Assembly (NCBI RefSeq): GCF_037688875.1
Contig: NZ_JAWDIE010000017.1
Location: 1-64,000 of the forward strand
Source: Amphibiibacter pelophylacis
GTDB taxonomy: Bacteria > Pseudomonadota > Gammaproteobacteria > Burkholderiales > Burkholderiaceae_C
Length of the DNA: 64,000 nt
Direction of reading: 5' to 3'
The notes below the pieces were generated by a model, which worked only from the letters and a program-made list of their open reading frames with translations, was not told the origin of the DNA and made no database searches. Position 1 is the first letter of the stretch, and each line of letters opens with the position of its first letter. The translations under genes and the position numbers were made by a program. Positions 1-9,169 of this stretch are shown here, one piece after another.

Positions 1-70
1 CCGCCTTTAATTCACCCTTTCGGCCTGAAGGTGCGCCGATATACTGCCTCTCGTTTCGTCTGGATCGGTC

Positions 71-1819
71 ATGTTGCCCCCTGATTCCTTGTCTTCTGCC
101 CCCTCTTCCGCCACCGCGCCGGCCAGCCTGACCGGCGCGGCGCGGGTGCTGGTCCATGCCGGGCTGCTGGATGAAACCCGCGCCCTGCAGGCGCAGGCCG
201 AAGCGCAGGCTGGCGGCACGGATCTGCTCTCGGTGCTGCTGCAGCACGGCTGGATCACGGCGGCGGCGGCGGCGCATGGGCTGTCGCAGACGCTGTCGCT
301 GCCGCTGCTGGATCTGGATGCACTGTCGGCCGACCGCCTGCCGCGCCATCTGATCGACAGCCGCCTGGCCGAGCGCTACCGCCTGCTGGCGCTGGGGCGG
401 CGCGGCAACACGCTCTTTGTGGCCGGATCGGACCCGACCGACCGCGAGGTGGTTCAGCGCCTGAAGTTCACCACCCAGCTGCTGCCCGAATGGGTGGTGG
501 TCGAACACGACAAGCTGCTGACCGCGCTGCGCCGTCAGCAGGAAGAAATATCGTCCGACAGCGGCAGCATCGCCGAAGTCCAGCTGGAAGAACTGGGCGG
601 CGAGACCAGCAGCCAGTCCGGTGCCGCCACAGTAGACGCCCGGGTCGATGCCGATGACGCGCCCGTGGTGCGCTTCCTGCAGAAAATGCTGGTGGACGCC
701 ATCAACCTGCGCGCGTCCGACCTGCACTTCGAGCCCTACGAGCACCAGTACCGCGTGCGCTTTCGCATCGACGGCGAGCTGCGCGAGGTCAGCAACCCGC
801 CCGTGGGCATCCGCGAACGTCTGGCGGCGCGCATCAAGATTCTGGCCCGCATGGACATCGCCGAGCGGCGGATGCCGCAGGACGGGCGCATGAAGCTGCG
901 TTTTGGCAGCAAAACGGTCGATTTCCGCATCAGTACGCTGCCCACGCTGTTCGGCGAGAAAATCGTCATCCGCGTGCTGGACGCCAGCGCGGCCACGCTG
1001 GGCATCGATTCGCTGGGCTACGAACCGGCCGAAAAAGCCCGCCTGCTGGACGCCATCCGCCGCCCCTACGGCATGGTGCTGGTTACCGGGCCCACGGGCA
1101 GCGGCAAGACGGTGTCGCTCTACACCTGCCTGAACCTGCTCAACAAACCCGGCGTGAACATCGCCACCGCCGAAGACCCGGCCGAAATCAACCTGCCTGG
1201 CGTCAACCAGGTGAACGTGAACGAGCGCGTCGGGCTGACGTTTGCCACCGCCCTGCGCTCCTTCCTGCGCCAGGATCCGGACATCATCATGGTGGGCGAG
1301 ATCCGCGATCTGGAAACCGCCGACATCGCCATCAAGGCGGCGCAGACCGGCCACCTCGTGCTGTCCACGCTGCACACCAACGACGCGCCCAGCACACTGT
1401 CGCGGCTGCTCAATATGGGCGTGGCGCCGTTCAACATCGCGTCCAGCATTCTGGTGATCACGGCGCAGCGCCTGGCGCGCCGCCTGTGCGAGCGCTGCAA
1501 GGAGCCCGTCACCCTGCCCGACGCCGCGCTGCTGGACGCCGGTTACACGCCGCAGCATGTGGCACAGGGGCTCAAGCTCTACCGCCCTGTCGGCTGCCCG
1601 GAATGCAACCAGGGCTACAAAGGCCGCGTGGGGCTCTACCAGGTCATGCCCATCAGCCCCGAGATCGAGCGAATCATCCTGAATCACGGCTCGTCCAGCG
1701 ACATCGCCCAGCAGGCGCGCCGCGACGGCGTGCGCGACCTGCGCCAGTCGGGGCTGGTCAAGGCCGCGCGGGGCGTGACCTCGCTGGAAGAAGTCCTTAG
1801 CGTCACCAATACCGCATGA
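71..1819 (+). CDS. pilB: Type IV pilus assembly ATPase PilB
   Basis: Hexameric cytoplasmic ATPase that powers type IV pilus extension (GspE/PilB family). The 582-aa length fits the family. An N-terminal MshEN-like domain covers roughly residues 20-160. The Walker A motif GPTGSGKT is at 340-347, followed by the acidic AEDPAE box and the Walker B region IIMVGEIRD. A tetracysteine zinc site (C473, C476, C509, C512) is typical of PilB/GspE. It is the first gene of pilB-pilC-pilD, with 79 bases to pilC. A TATACT hexamer at 40-45 could be a -10 element, but no good -35 is visible. PilB rather than GspE is inferred from the order pilB-pilC-pilD-coaE without other gsp genes. Confidence 0.95.
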   Translation: MLPPDSLSSAPSSATAPASLTGAARVLVHAGLLDETRALQAQAEAQAGGTDLLSVLLQHGWITAAAAAHGLSQTLSLPLLDLDALSADRLPRHLIDSRLAERYRLLALGRRGNTLFVAGSDPTDREVVQRLKFTTQLLPEWVVVEHDKLLTALRRQQEEISSDSGSIAEVQLEELGGETSSQSGAATVDARVDADDAPVVRFLQKMLVDAINLRASDLHFEPYEHQYRVRFRIDGELREVSNPPVGIRERLAARIKILARMDIAERRMPQDGRMKLRFGSKTVDFRISTLPTLFGEKIVIRVLDASAATLGIDSLGYEPAEKARLLDAIRRPYGMVLVTGPTGSGKTVSLYTCLNLLNKPGVNIATAEDPAEINLPGVNQVNVNERVGLTFATALRSFLRQDPDIIMVGEIRDLETADIAIKAAQTGHLVLSTLHTNDAPSTLSRLLNMGVAPFNIASSILVITAQRLARRLCERCKEPVTLPDAALLDAGYTPQHVAQGLKLYRPVGCPECNQGYKGRVGLYQVMPISPEIERIILNHGSSSDIAQQARRDGVRDLRQSGLVKAARGVTSLEEVLSVTNTA

Positions 1820-1898
1820 GCCCGATGAGCTTCGCCCCTTTCCCGACGCGCGTTCTGGCGCCGTCCGTTTTTCAGCCGCAGCAGCCAGGAGCCTGACC

Positions 1899-3110
1899 AT
1901 GGCGACCGCAAAAACCGCTTCCGTCCCCATTTTTGAATGGGAAGCCAAAGACCGCAACGGCAAGACCGCCCGGGGCGAGATGCGCGCGGCGACCGACGCC
2001 GTTGTCAGCGCCAGCCTGCGCCGTCAGGGCCTGAACGTCGTCAAGGTCAAAAAGCGGCGCATGAGCCGCATGGGCAGCATCAAATCCAAAGAGCTGACGG
2101 TGTTCACGCGCCAGATGGCGACCATGGTGCGCTCGGGCGTGCCGCTGCTGCAGGCTTTTGACATCGTGGGACGCGGCAGCGCCAACCCGCGCCTGGGCAG
2201 TCTGATCAACGACATCCGCATGGACATCGAGACCGGCACCAGCCTGTCGCAGGCCTTTCGCAAGCACCCCAAATACTTCGACGCGCTTTATTGCAATCTG
2301 CTGGAGGCGGGTGAAACCGCCGGCATCCTGGACACCGTGCTGGACCGCCTGGCCATCTACCAGGAGAAATCGCAGGCGCTCAAATCCAAAATCAAATCGG
2401 CGCTGATGTACCCGGTGGTTGTGCTGCTGGTGGCCTTCATCGTGCTGGCCGTCATCCTGATCAAGGTGGTGCCGGCCTTCAAGGACGTGTTCACCTCGTT
2501 TGGTGCCGATCTGCCTGCGCCGACGCTCTTCGTCATCGCCATGTCGGAGTTCTTCGTCGCCTGGTGGTGGGCGATTTTCGGCGGGCTGATCGGCGGGGGT
2601 TTCCTGCTGTACAACGCCTGGAAAAAATCGGAGAGCCTGCAGTACGCGGCCGACCGGGCGCTGCTCAAGCTGCCGGTGTTTGGCGACCTGGTCTACAAAT
2701 CGGTGGTGGCGCGCTGGACGCGCACGCTGTCCACCATGTTCGCCGCCGGTGTGCCGCTGGTCGAGGCGCTGGAATCGGTGGGCGGGGCCTCGGGCAACGC
2801 GGTCTTCATCAAGGCCACCAAAGGCATCCGCGAAGAGGTCGCCACCGGCATGCCGCTGGCCTCATCGATGATGGCCAGCAACGTCTTTCCCAACATGGTG
2901 CTGCAGATGGCGTCGATTGGCGAAGAGGCCGGATCGCTCGATTCCATGCTGAGCAAATCGGCCGATTTCTACGAGGAAGAGGTCGATGACATGGTCAAAG
3001 GCCTGACCGCGCTGATGGAACCCATCATCATCGTCATCCTGGGCGGCATGATTGGCGGTATCGTGGTGGCCATGTATCTGCCCATCTTCAAGCTCGGGGC
3101 CGTGGTGTGA
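1899..3110 (+). CDS. pilC: Type IV pilus inner-membrane platform protein PilC
   Basis: Polytopic inner-membrane platform protein (GspF/PilC family, 403 aa) that couples the PilB motor to pilin assembly. Two homologous cytoplasmic helical domains are visible. The first has the family signature ELTVFTRQMATMVRSGVPLL and the second its counterpart near KSVVARWTRTLSTMFAAGVP. Hydrophobic segments follow each, including VVVLLVAFIVLAVILIKVV and the C-terminal PIIIVILGGMIGGIVVAMYL. The ATG at 1899 follows a CAGGAG-type ribosome-binding site. The stop overlaps the pilD start by four bases (GTGA), which indicates translational coupling. Confidence 0.95.
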   Translation: MATAKTASVPIFEWEAKDRNGKTARGEMRAATDAVVSASLRRQGLNVVKVKKRRMSRMGSIKSKELTVFTRQMATMVRSGVPLLQAFDIVGRGSANPRLGSLINDIRMDIETGTSLSQAFRKHPKYFDALYCNLLEAGETAGILDTVLDRLAIYQEKSQALKSKIKSALMYPVVVLLVAFIVLAVILIKVVPAFKDVFTSFGADLPAPTLFVIAMSEFFVAWWWAIFGGLIGGGFLLYNAWKKSESLQYAADRALLKLPVFGDLVYKSVVARWTRTLSTMFAAGVPLVEALESVGGASGNAVFIKATKGIREEVATGMPLASSMMASNVFPNMVLQMASIGEEAGSLDSMLSKSADFYEEEVDDMVKGLTALMEPIIIVILGGMIGGIVVAMYLPIFKLGAVV

Positions 3111-4057
3111 CCTCTGTATTGGACGCCCTGGCCCAGCTGGCCGGTCTTTCTGGCCTGCTCAACCCGTGGTTCCTGGCCCTGATCGGGCTGTGCGTGGGCA
3201 GCTTTGTCAACGTGGTTGTCCACCGTCTGCCGCAGCGCATGGACCAGCACTGGTGGCAGGCCACGCGCGACCAGCTCGCCGACGCCGACGCCTGGCGCCA
3301 CTTCTTTGGCCACGATCCGGCCGCCGCCATTGCCCCAGCCCACGACGCGCTGGACCAGGCGCTGGCCGCGCGCGCCGTGCCGGGCCTGGCGCGGCCGCGA
3401 TCGCGCTGCCCACACTGCGGCCACGCCCTGGCCTGGCACGAGAACCTGCCGCTGATCGGCTGGCTGCGCCTGCGCGGGCGCTGCGCGCACTGCGGCGAGC
3501 GCATCGCGCTGCGCTATCCGCTGGTCGAAGCCGGCATGGCGCTGGCCTTTGCCGCGACCACGCTGGCTGTCGGCGAAGGGCCACTGGCGCTATTGTGGTG
3601 CGCGGTGGTGGCGGTGCTGATCTGCGCTGCGCTGATCGACTGGGACACCACGCTGCTGCCCGACAGCCTGACGCTGCCGCTGCTGTGGGCGGGTCTGCTG
3701 GCCGCGCTGGCCGGCTGGACGGTGCCACTGCCCACGGCGCTGGTCGGCGCTGCCGCCGGTTACGGTGCGCTGTGGAGCATCTTCTGGATTTTCAAGCTGC
3801 TGACTGGCAAGGAAGGCATGGGCTACGGCGATTTCAAGCTGCTGGCCGCCCTGGGCGCCTGGCTGGGCTGGCAGGCGCTGCTGCCGGTGGTGCTGATGGC
3901 GTCGGTGCTGGGCGCGGCGGTGGGGATTGCGCTCAAGCTGCGCGGTGGGCTGCGTCACGGGCCTTATGTGCCCTTTGGCCCCTTTCTGGTCGGCGGGGCC
4001 TTGGCCGTTTTGTGGGCGGGCATGCCCCGCGTCATGGATGTGATGGGCTGGGCCTGA
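3107..4057 (+). CDS. pilD: Prepilin peptidase / N-methyltransferase PilD
   Basis: Inner-membrane aspartyl protease (peptidase family A24) that cleaves and N-methylates type IV prepilins and pseudopilins; 316 aa. The cytoplasmic N-terminal zinc loop carries C101, C104, C126 and C129, expected for the bifunctional enzyme. The two catalytic aspartate motifs are IDWDTTLLPD (Asp178/180 region) and GYGD (Asp242). There are about eight hydrophobic segments. It starts with GTG overlapping the pilC stop codon. The following coaE starts two bases after the stop, so the block is probably one transcript. Confidence 0.95.
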   Translation: MTSVLDALAQLAGLSGLLNPWFLALIGLCVGSFVNVVVHRLPQRMDQHWWQATRDQLADADAWRHFFGHDPAAAIAPAHDALDQALAARAVPGLARPRSRCPHCGHALAWHENLPLIGWLRLRGRCAHCGERIALRYPLVEAGMALAFAATTLAVGEGPLALLWCAVVAVLICAALIDWDTTLLPDSLTLPLLWAGLLAALAGWTVPLPTALVGAAAGYGALWSIFWIFKLLTGKEGMGYGDFKLLAALGAWLGWQALLPVVLMASVLGAAVGIALKLRGGLRHGPYVPFGPFLVGGALAVLWAGMPRVMDVMGWA

Positions 4058-4059
4058 CC

Positions 4060-4668
4060 ATGACCGCGCCGTTGAAAATCGGGCTGACCGGCGGCATAGG
4101 CAGCGGCAAATCCACCGTCGCGGTCCTGCTGGTCGAACTCGGCGCCACCCTGATCGACACCGACGCGCTATCGCGCGAACTCACCGCGCCGGGCGGCGCC
4201 GCATTGCCCGCCATCGAAGCGGCCTTTGGGGCGCAGGCCATCAAAAACGGCGCGCTGGACCGCGCCTGGATGCGCCAGCAGGTTTTTGCTGACCCGCACA
4301 AGCGCCAGCAGCTGGAAAGCATCCTGCACCCCATGATCCGCGCGCGTACCGACGCGGCCTACGCCGCTGTGCAGGACAGTGCCCGCGGGGTGGTCTTTGA
4401 CGTGCCGCTGCTGGTCGAAAGCGGCACCTGGCGCGAGCGCGTGGACCGCGTCTGGGTCGTCGATTGCCCGCAGGATGTGCAGGTGCGCCGCGTGCAGGCG
4501 CGCTCAGGGCTGGATGAGGCGACCATTCGCGCCATCATCGCGCAACAGGCCACGCGCGAGCAGCGCCGTGCCGTCGCCGACGCCGTCATCGACAACAGCC
4601 GGGACGACCCCGACGCGCTGCGTGCGCGGGTGCAAAAGCTGTGGGAGGCGCTGCCACTACAATCGTGA
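4060..4668 (+). CDS. coaE: Dephospho-CoA kinase
   Basis: Catalyses the last step of coenzyme A synthesis, phosphorylation of dephospho-CoA. The 202-aa protein has the P-loop GGIGSGKS at residues 11-18 near the N-terminus. It also has the conserved DTDALSREL and FDVPLLVES motifs of the CoaE family. The ATG at 4060 is chosen because the frame is open far upstream, across pilD, without homology, while MTAPLKIGLTGG is the normal CoaE N-terminus. The pilD-coaE linkage is common in beta- and gammaproteobacteria. Confidence 0.95.
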   Translation: MTAPLKIGLTGGIGSGKSTVAVLLVELGATLIDTDALSRELTAPGGAALPAIEAAFGAQAIKNGALDRAWMRQQVFADPHKRQQLESILHPMIRARTDAAYAAVQDSARGVVFDVPLLVESGTWRERVDRVWVVDCPQDVQVRRVQARSGLDEATIRAIIAQQATREQRRAVADAVIDNSRDDPDALRARVQKLWEALPLQS

Positions 4669-4695
4669 CATCGAGTGATTCGCCAAGGAAAAGCC

Positions 4696-6330
4696 ATGTC
4701 CGATTGCGCCCGCCCCATCAGCCGCCGCCAGGCCCTGACCACCACCGCACGCGGCCTGCTGGGCAGTTACACCGCGCTGGCGGGACTGAGCTTCGCCACA
4801 CAGGCCCACGCCGACACGCCCAAAGACACGCTGGTCGTGGCCTTCGCCTTTGACGACGTGATCACGCTGGATCCGGCGGAATCGTTCGAGATCTCCACCG
4901 CCGAATTCCTGGGCAACGCCTATTCGCGCCTGGTGCGGCTGGACCGCAAGGACACCTCGCGCGTCAAGCCCGACGCGGCGCTGTCGTGGACGGTGGGCGC
5001 CGACGGCAAAACCTACACCTTCAACATCCGCCCGGGGATCAAATTTGCCTCGGGCAACCCGCTGACGGCGGCCGATGTGGCCTGGTCGCTGCAGCGCGCG
5101 GTGCTGCTCAACAAATCGCCCGCCTTTATTCTCAACCAGTTCGGCTGGACCAAAGACACGGTGAAAGACCGTATCACGGCCACGTCGCCCATGGTGCTGA
5201 CGCTGGTGACCGACCAGACTTACGCGCCCAGCCTGGTGCTGAACTGCCTGACCTCGACGGTCGGCGCGGTGGTGGACAGCAAGCTGCTGCAGTCGCAGGC
5301 CCAAGGCGAGGACATGGGCAACACCTGGCTGAAAACGCATTACGCCGGATCAGGCCCTTTCCGCATCCGCGACTGGCGCGCCAACGAGATTCTGGTGCTG
5401 GAGCGCAACGACGGCTGGCACGGCGGCCGGCCCAAACTGGCGCGGGTGATTTTCCGGCACATCAAAGAGTCCAGCACCCAGCGCCTGCTGCTGGAAAAAG
5501 GCGATGTCGATGTGGTGCGCAACCTGACCCCGCAGGATCTGGAGGCCATCGCCAGCAACCCGCAGATCCAGACCACATCGGCGACCAAGGGCACGGTGTA
5601 CTACATCGCCCTGAACCAGAAAAACCCCATTCTGGCCCAGCCCGAAGTGCGCGAGGCCATGAAGTGGCTGGTCGATTACGACGGCATCGGCAAGACGCTG
5701 ATCCGCGGCATCGGCACCATTCACCAGCAGTTTCTGCCCAAGGGCATCCTGGGCGCCAGCGAGGCCAAACCCTTCCGCCTGGACGTGGACAAGGCCAAGG
5801 CGCTGCTGGCCAAAGCCGGGCATCCGGACGGTTTCCCGATCACCCTGGACGTGCGCACCATCCAGCCCAACCAGGGCATCGCCGAGGCTTTCCAGCAGAC
5901 GGCCAAGCGCGCCGGGGTGGACATCCGCCTGGTGCCGGGCGACGGCAAACAGGTGCTGACGCGCATGCGCGCCCGCGCCCACGACATGATCATCAGCAAC
6001 TGGGGCGTCGATTACTGGGATCCGAACAGCAACGCCGACACCTTCACCAGCAACCCGGACAACAGCGACGGCGCCGCCAACAAAACCCTGGCCTGGCGCA
6101 GCGCCTGGGACATCCCCGAGCTGACGCGCCAGACCAAGGCCGCTGCGCTGGAGCGCGACAGCGCCAGACGCAAGGCGCTGTACGGCAAGCTGCAGGCCGA
6201 GTTCACGCGCAGCAGCCCCTTCGTGATGCTGTACCAGACGGTGGAAGTGGCCGCTTTCCGCAAGGGCCTGCAGGGCTTCTCGCTGGGCCCGAGCATGGAA
6301 ACCAACGAGCTCGATCCCGTCGCCAAATGA
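4696..6330 (+). CDS. ABC transporter substrate-binding protein, family 5 (peptide type)
   Basis: Periplasmic solute-binding protein of the DppA/OppA class (SBP_bac_5), 544 aa, which delivers substrate to the permeases encoded downstream. The ATG at 4696 is preferred over an upstream GTG at 4675 because it follows AAGGAA at 4685-4690. The N-terminus has a twin arginine (SRRQALT, about residues 11-17) before a moderately hydrophobic stretch ending in AHA, so export may use Tat or Sec. The family segments around SPMVLTL, GSGPF and NWGVDYWDPNSN are present. The five genes to 9957 are nearly contiguous and form one operon. The substrate cannot be read from sequence; di- or oligopeptides are the family default. 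Confidence 0.88.
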   Translation: MSDCARPISRRQALTTTARGLLGSYTALAGLSFATQAHADTPKDTLVVAFAFDDVITLDPAESFEISTAEFLGNAYSRLVRLDRKDTSRVKPDAALSWTVGADGKTYTFNIRPGIKFASGNPLTAADVAWSLQRAVLLNKSPAFILNQFGWTKDTVKDRITATSPMVLTLVTDQTYAPSLVLNCLTSTVGAVVDSKLLQSQAQGEDMGNTWLKTHYAGSGPFRIRDWRANEILVLERNDGWHGGRPKLARVIFRHIKESSTQRLLLEKGDVDVVRNLTPQDLEAIASNPQIQTTSATKGTVYYIALNQKNPILAQPEVREAMKWLVDYDGIGKTLIRGIGTIHQQFLPKGILGASEAKPFRLDVDKAKALLAKAGHPDGFPITLDVRTIQPNQGIAEAFQQTAKRAGVDIRLVPGDGKQVLTRMRARAHDMIISNWGVDYWDPNSNADTFTSNPDNSDGAANKTLAWRSAWDIPELTRQTKAAALERDSARRKALYGKLQAEFTRSSPFVMLYQTVEVAAFRKGLQGFSLGPSMETNELDPVAK

Positions 6331-6343
6331 GCGCCCTGGCCGC

Positions 6344-7354
6344 ATGAAGGCGCTGCTGCGCCTGCTGGTCTCGCTGGTGGCCACCCTGGCGGGGCTGCTG
6401 GCGGTGACTTTCTTCATCGGGCGGATCGTGCCGTTTGATCCGGTGCTGGCCGTGGTCGGCGAGCACGCCTCGGCGGAAACCATCGTGCAGGTGCGCACGC
6501 AGATGGGGCTGGATCTGCCGCTGGGCCAGCAGTTTCTGAACTATCTCTCGCAGATCGCGCACGGCGATCTGGGGCGTTCGCTGCTCACCGGCAACCCGGT
6601 GCTGCAGGATCTGGGCCGCGCCTTCCCGGCCACGCTCGAGCTGGCCACCGTCGCCATCCTGATCGGCGTGCTGGCTGGCGTGCCGCTGGGCCTGTGGGCC
6701 GCCGTGCGCCAGGGCAGCTGGGTGGACCACACCGTGCGCGTGCTGGGCCTGGTCGGCTATTCGGTGCCGATTTTCTGGCTGGGCCTGATGGGTCTGGTGC
6801 TGTTTTACGCCCACCTGGGCTGGGTGGCCGGGCCGGGGCGGCTGGACATCAGTTACGAGTACGTCATCACGCCCGTGACCGGGCTGATGCTGGTCGATAC
6901 CCTGCTGGCGGGCGACTGGGGCGCTTTTGGCAATGCGGTCTCGCACCTGATCCTGCCGGCCGGGCTGCTGGGCTATTACTCGCTGGCTTACCTCAGCCGC
7001 ATGACGCGCTCCTTCATGCTGCACGAGCTGGCGCAGGAGTACATCGTGACCGCGCGGGCCAAGGGCCTGTCGGAATCGCGCATCATCTGGCGGCACGCGC
7101 TGCGCAACGCCGCCGTGCCGCTGGTGACGGTGATCGCGCTGTCTTACGCCGGGCTGCTGGAGGGCTCGGTGCTGACCGAAACCGTCTTCGCCTGGCCGGG
7201 CCTGGGGCAGTACATCACCAACTCGCTGCAAAGCGCCGACATGAACGCCGTGCTGGGCGGCACGCTGCTGGTGGGCGCGCTGTTCATCGCTTTGAACCTG
7301 GTCTCGGACCTGCTTTACCGCAGTCTGGACCCCCGCACCCGGCAGACCGCATGA
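6344..7354 (+). CDS. Peptide-type ABC transporter permease (DppB/OppB class)
   Basis: First inner-membrane permease of the importer; 336 aa with about six transmembrane helices, starting directly with a hydrophobic segment. The EAA loop that docks on the ATPase is visible as HELAQEYIVTARAKGLS. The early segment QMGLDLPLGQQFLNYL is typical of DppB-type proteins. It begins 13 bases after the binding-protein gene and its stop overlaps the next start (ATGA), as expected for an operon. It is clearly the B-type partner because the following gene is the C-type. Confidence 0.9.
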   Translation: MKALLRLLVSLVATLAGLLAVTFFIGRIVPFDPVLAVVGEHASAETIVQVRTQMGLDLPLGQQFLNYLSQIAHGDLGRSLLTGNPVLQDLGRAFPATLELATVAILIGVLAGVPLGLWAAVRQGSWVDHTVRVLGLVGYSVPIFWLGLMGLVLFYAHLGWVAGPGRLDISYEYVITPVTGLMLVDTLLAGDWGAFGNAVSHLILPAGLLGYYSLAYLSRMTRSFMLHELAQEYIVTARAKGLSESRIIWRHALRNAAVPLVTVIALSYAGLLEGSVLTETVFAWPGLGQYITNSLQSADMNAVLGGTLLVGALFIALNLVSDLLYRSLDPRTRQTA

Positions 7355-8304
7355 CCGCCACAGCCCCCTCCACCCCGCCCGCGCCTGCAGCCACCGCCGA
7401 CCACGGGCTGATCGCCTGGCTGGACAGCGCCGCCCCGGCCTCGCGCTGGCAGGCGGCCTGCGGCCAGATGTGGTGGCGCTGGCGCCTGCTGGTGGCCAAC
7501 CGCCTGGCGCTGCTGGGCCTGGTCATCGTGCTGGGGCTGCTGGCCGTGGCACTGCTGGCGCCCTGGCTGGCGCCGCATCCGCCGCTGGCCGGCGATCTGT
7601 CCCTGCGCCTGCAGCCGCCCTCCTCCACCTACTGGCTGGGCACCGACGACCAGGGGCGGGACATCCTCTCGCGGCTGATCGCCGGATCGCGCACCACGCT
7701 GTACGTGGTGGCTGTGGCGGCCGTGCTGTCGGCGCCGCTGGGCGTGCTGATCGGGGCCGTTTCGGGCTACGCGGGCGGCTGGCTGGACGCGGTGCTGATG
7801 CGCCTGACCGACATCTTCCTGGCCTTTCCGCGCCTGATCCTGGCGCTGGCCTTTGTGGCCGCGCTGGGCCCGGGGCTGGACAACGCCGTGATCGCCATCG
7901 CCATCACCGCCTGGCCCCCCTATGCGCGCCTGGCCCGCGCCGAATCGCTGGCGCTGCGGCGCAGCGATTTCATCGCCGCCAGCCGCCTGCTGGGCGCCAG
8001 CCACACGCGCCTGGTGCTGGGCCACGTGCTGCCGCTGTGCCTGCCGTCGGTGCTGATCCGGGTGACGCTGGACATGGCCGGGATGATTCTGGCAGCGGCG
8101 GGCCTGGGCTTTCTGGGCCTGGGCGCGCAGCCGCCACTGCCCGAATGGGGCGCCATGATCGCCGCCGGGCGCCAGTTCCTGCTGGGCGCCTGGTGGGTGG
8201 CTGCAGCGCCTGGCGCGGCGATTTTCATCGTCAGCCTGGGCTTCAACCTGCTGGGCGACGGCCTGCGCGATGCGCTGGACCCGCGCGCCCAGCAGCGGGG
8301 ATGA
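7351..8304 (+). CDS. Peptide-type ABC transporter permease (DppC/OppC class)
   Basis: Second permease of the importer, 317 aa. It has a cytoplasmic proline/alanine-rich N-terminus, a first helix at ALLGLVIVLGLLAVALLAPW, the DppC-type hallmark YWLGTDDQGRDILSR, and an EAA-like loop RAESLALRRSDFIAASRLLG. The ATG overlaps the previous stop by four bases. It is translationally linked to the ATPase gene, which starts five bases after its stop. Confidence 0.9.
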   Translation: MTATAPSTPPAPAATADHGLIAWLDSAAPASRWQAACGQMWWRWRLLVANRLALLGLVIVLGLLAVALLAPWLAPHPPLAGDLSLRLQPPSSTYWLGTDDQGRDILSRLIAGSRTTLYVVAVAAVLSAPLGVLIGAVSGYAGGWLDAVLMRLTDIFLAFPRLILALAFVAALGPGLDNAVIAIAITAWPPYARLARAESLALRRSDFIAASRLLGASHTRLVLGHVLPLCLPSVLIRVTLDMAGMILAAAGLGFLGLGAQPPLPEWGAMIAAGRQFLLGAWWVAAAPGAAIFIVSLGFNLLGDGLRDALDPRAQQRG

Positions 8305-8308
8305 CGCC

Positions 8309-9169
8309 ATGAAGCCCACCGCGACCCCGAACGCACGGCCCCTCCTGGACGTGCAGGATCTGCACGTCGCCTACCCCCAGCGCCAGGGCGGCTGGAACGA
8401 GGTGGTGCGCGGCGTCAGTCTGACGCTGGGCCGCGAGCGCGTCGCCCTGGTCGGTGAATCGGGCTCGGGCAAATCGCAGACCGGGCGCGCCATCCTGGGC
8501 CTGACGCCGCCGCAGGCCCGCGTGCGCGCCAGACATCTGGCGCTGCAGGATCAGGATCTGCTCGCCCTGCCGCCCGCCGAGCGCCGCCGCCGCTGCGGGC
8601 GCGACATGGCCATGATCCTGCAGGACCCGCGCTTCTCGCTCAACCCGGTCATGCGTCTGGGCGACCAGATTCTGGAGACGCTGCAGACGCATCGCCCGCA
8701 GCCCGCGCGTCAGGCCCGCGAGCAGGTGCTGGAAGCGCTGGCCGCCGTGCAGATCGACCGCCCCGAGCGCGTGGCGCGCCTCTTCCCGCACGAGGTTTCG
8801 GGCGGCATGGGCCAGCGCGTGATGATCGCCATGATGCTGATCGCCCGCCCGCAGCTGCTGATCGCCGACGAGCCGACCTCGGCGCTGGACGTGTCCGTGC
8901 AGCTCGAAGTGCTGGCGCTGCTGGACGATCTGGTCGGCCGTCTGGGCATGGGGCTGCTCTTTATTTCGCACGACTTGCGCCTGGTCTCCAGCTTCTGCGA
9001 TCGCGTGCTGGTGATGTACGCCGGACGCATCGTTGAATCGCTGCCCGCCAGCGCGCTGCACGAGGCGCGCCACCCCTACACGCGCGGCCTGCTGGACTGC
9101 CTGCCCCGCCTGGGCCAAACCCGCCGCCCGCTGCCCACCCTGAGCCGGGATCCTGCATGGCTGCGCTGA
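8309..9169 (+). CDS. Peptide-type ABC transporter ATPase (DppD/OppD class)
   Basis: One of the two nucleotide-binding subunits, 286 aa. Walker A GESGSGKS is at 49-56. The signature is VSGGM at 163-167 instead of canonical LSGGQ, a change frequent in D-type subunits. Walker B is LLIADEPTSALD. The C-terminal HPYTRGLLDCLP segment is typical of the oligopeptide/dipeptide ATPase extension. The ATG at 8309 is preferred over an in-frame start at 8270, which lies inside the upstream permease gene and lacks similarity. It overlaps the next ATPase gene by 13 bases. Confidence 0.9.
   Translation: MKPTATPNARPLLDVQDLHVAYPQRQGGWNEVVRGVSLTLGRERVALVGESGSGKSQTGRAILGLTPPQARVRARHLALQDQDLLALPPAERRRRCGRDMAMILQDPRFSLNPVMRLGDQILETLQTHRPQPARQAREQVLEALAAVQIDRPERVARLFPHEVSGGMGQRVMIAMMLIARPQLLIADEPTSALDVSVQLEVLALLDDLVGRLGMGLLFISHDLRLVSSFCDRVLVMYAGRIVESLPASALHEARHPYTRGLLDCLPRLGQTRRPLPTLSRDPAWLR

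Noticed and set aside
3052..4059. Upstream extension of the coaE frame through pilD
   Set aside because: CoaE homology begins exactly at ATG 4060; the upstream part is Arg/Ala-rich out-of-frame pilD.
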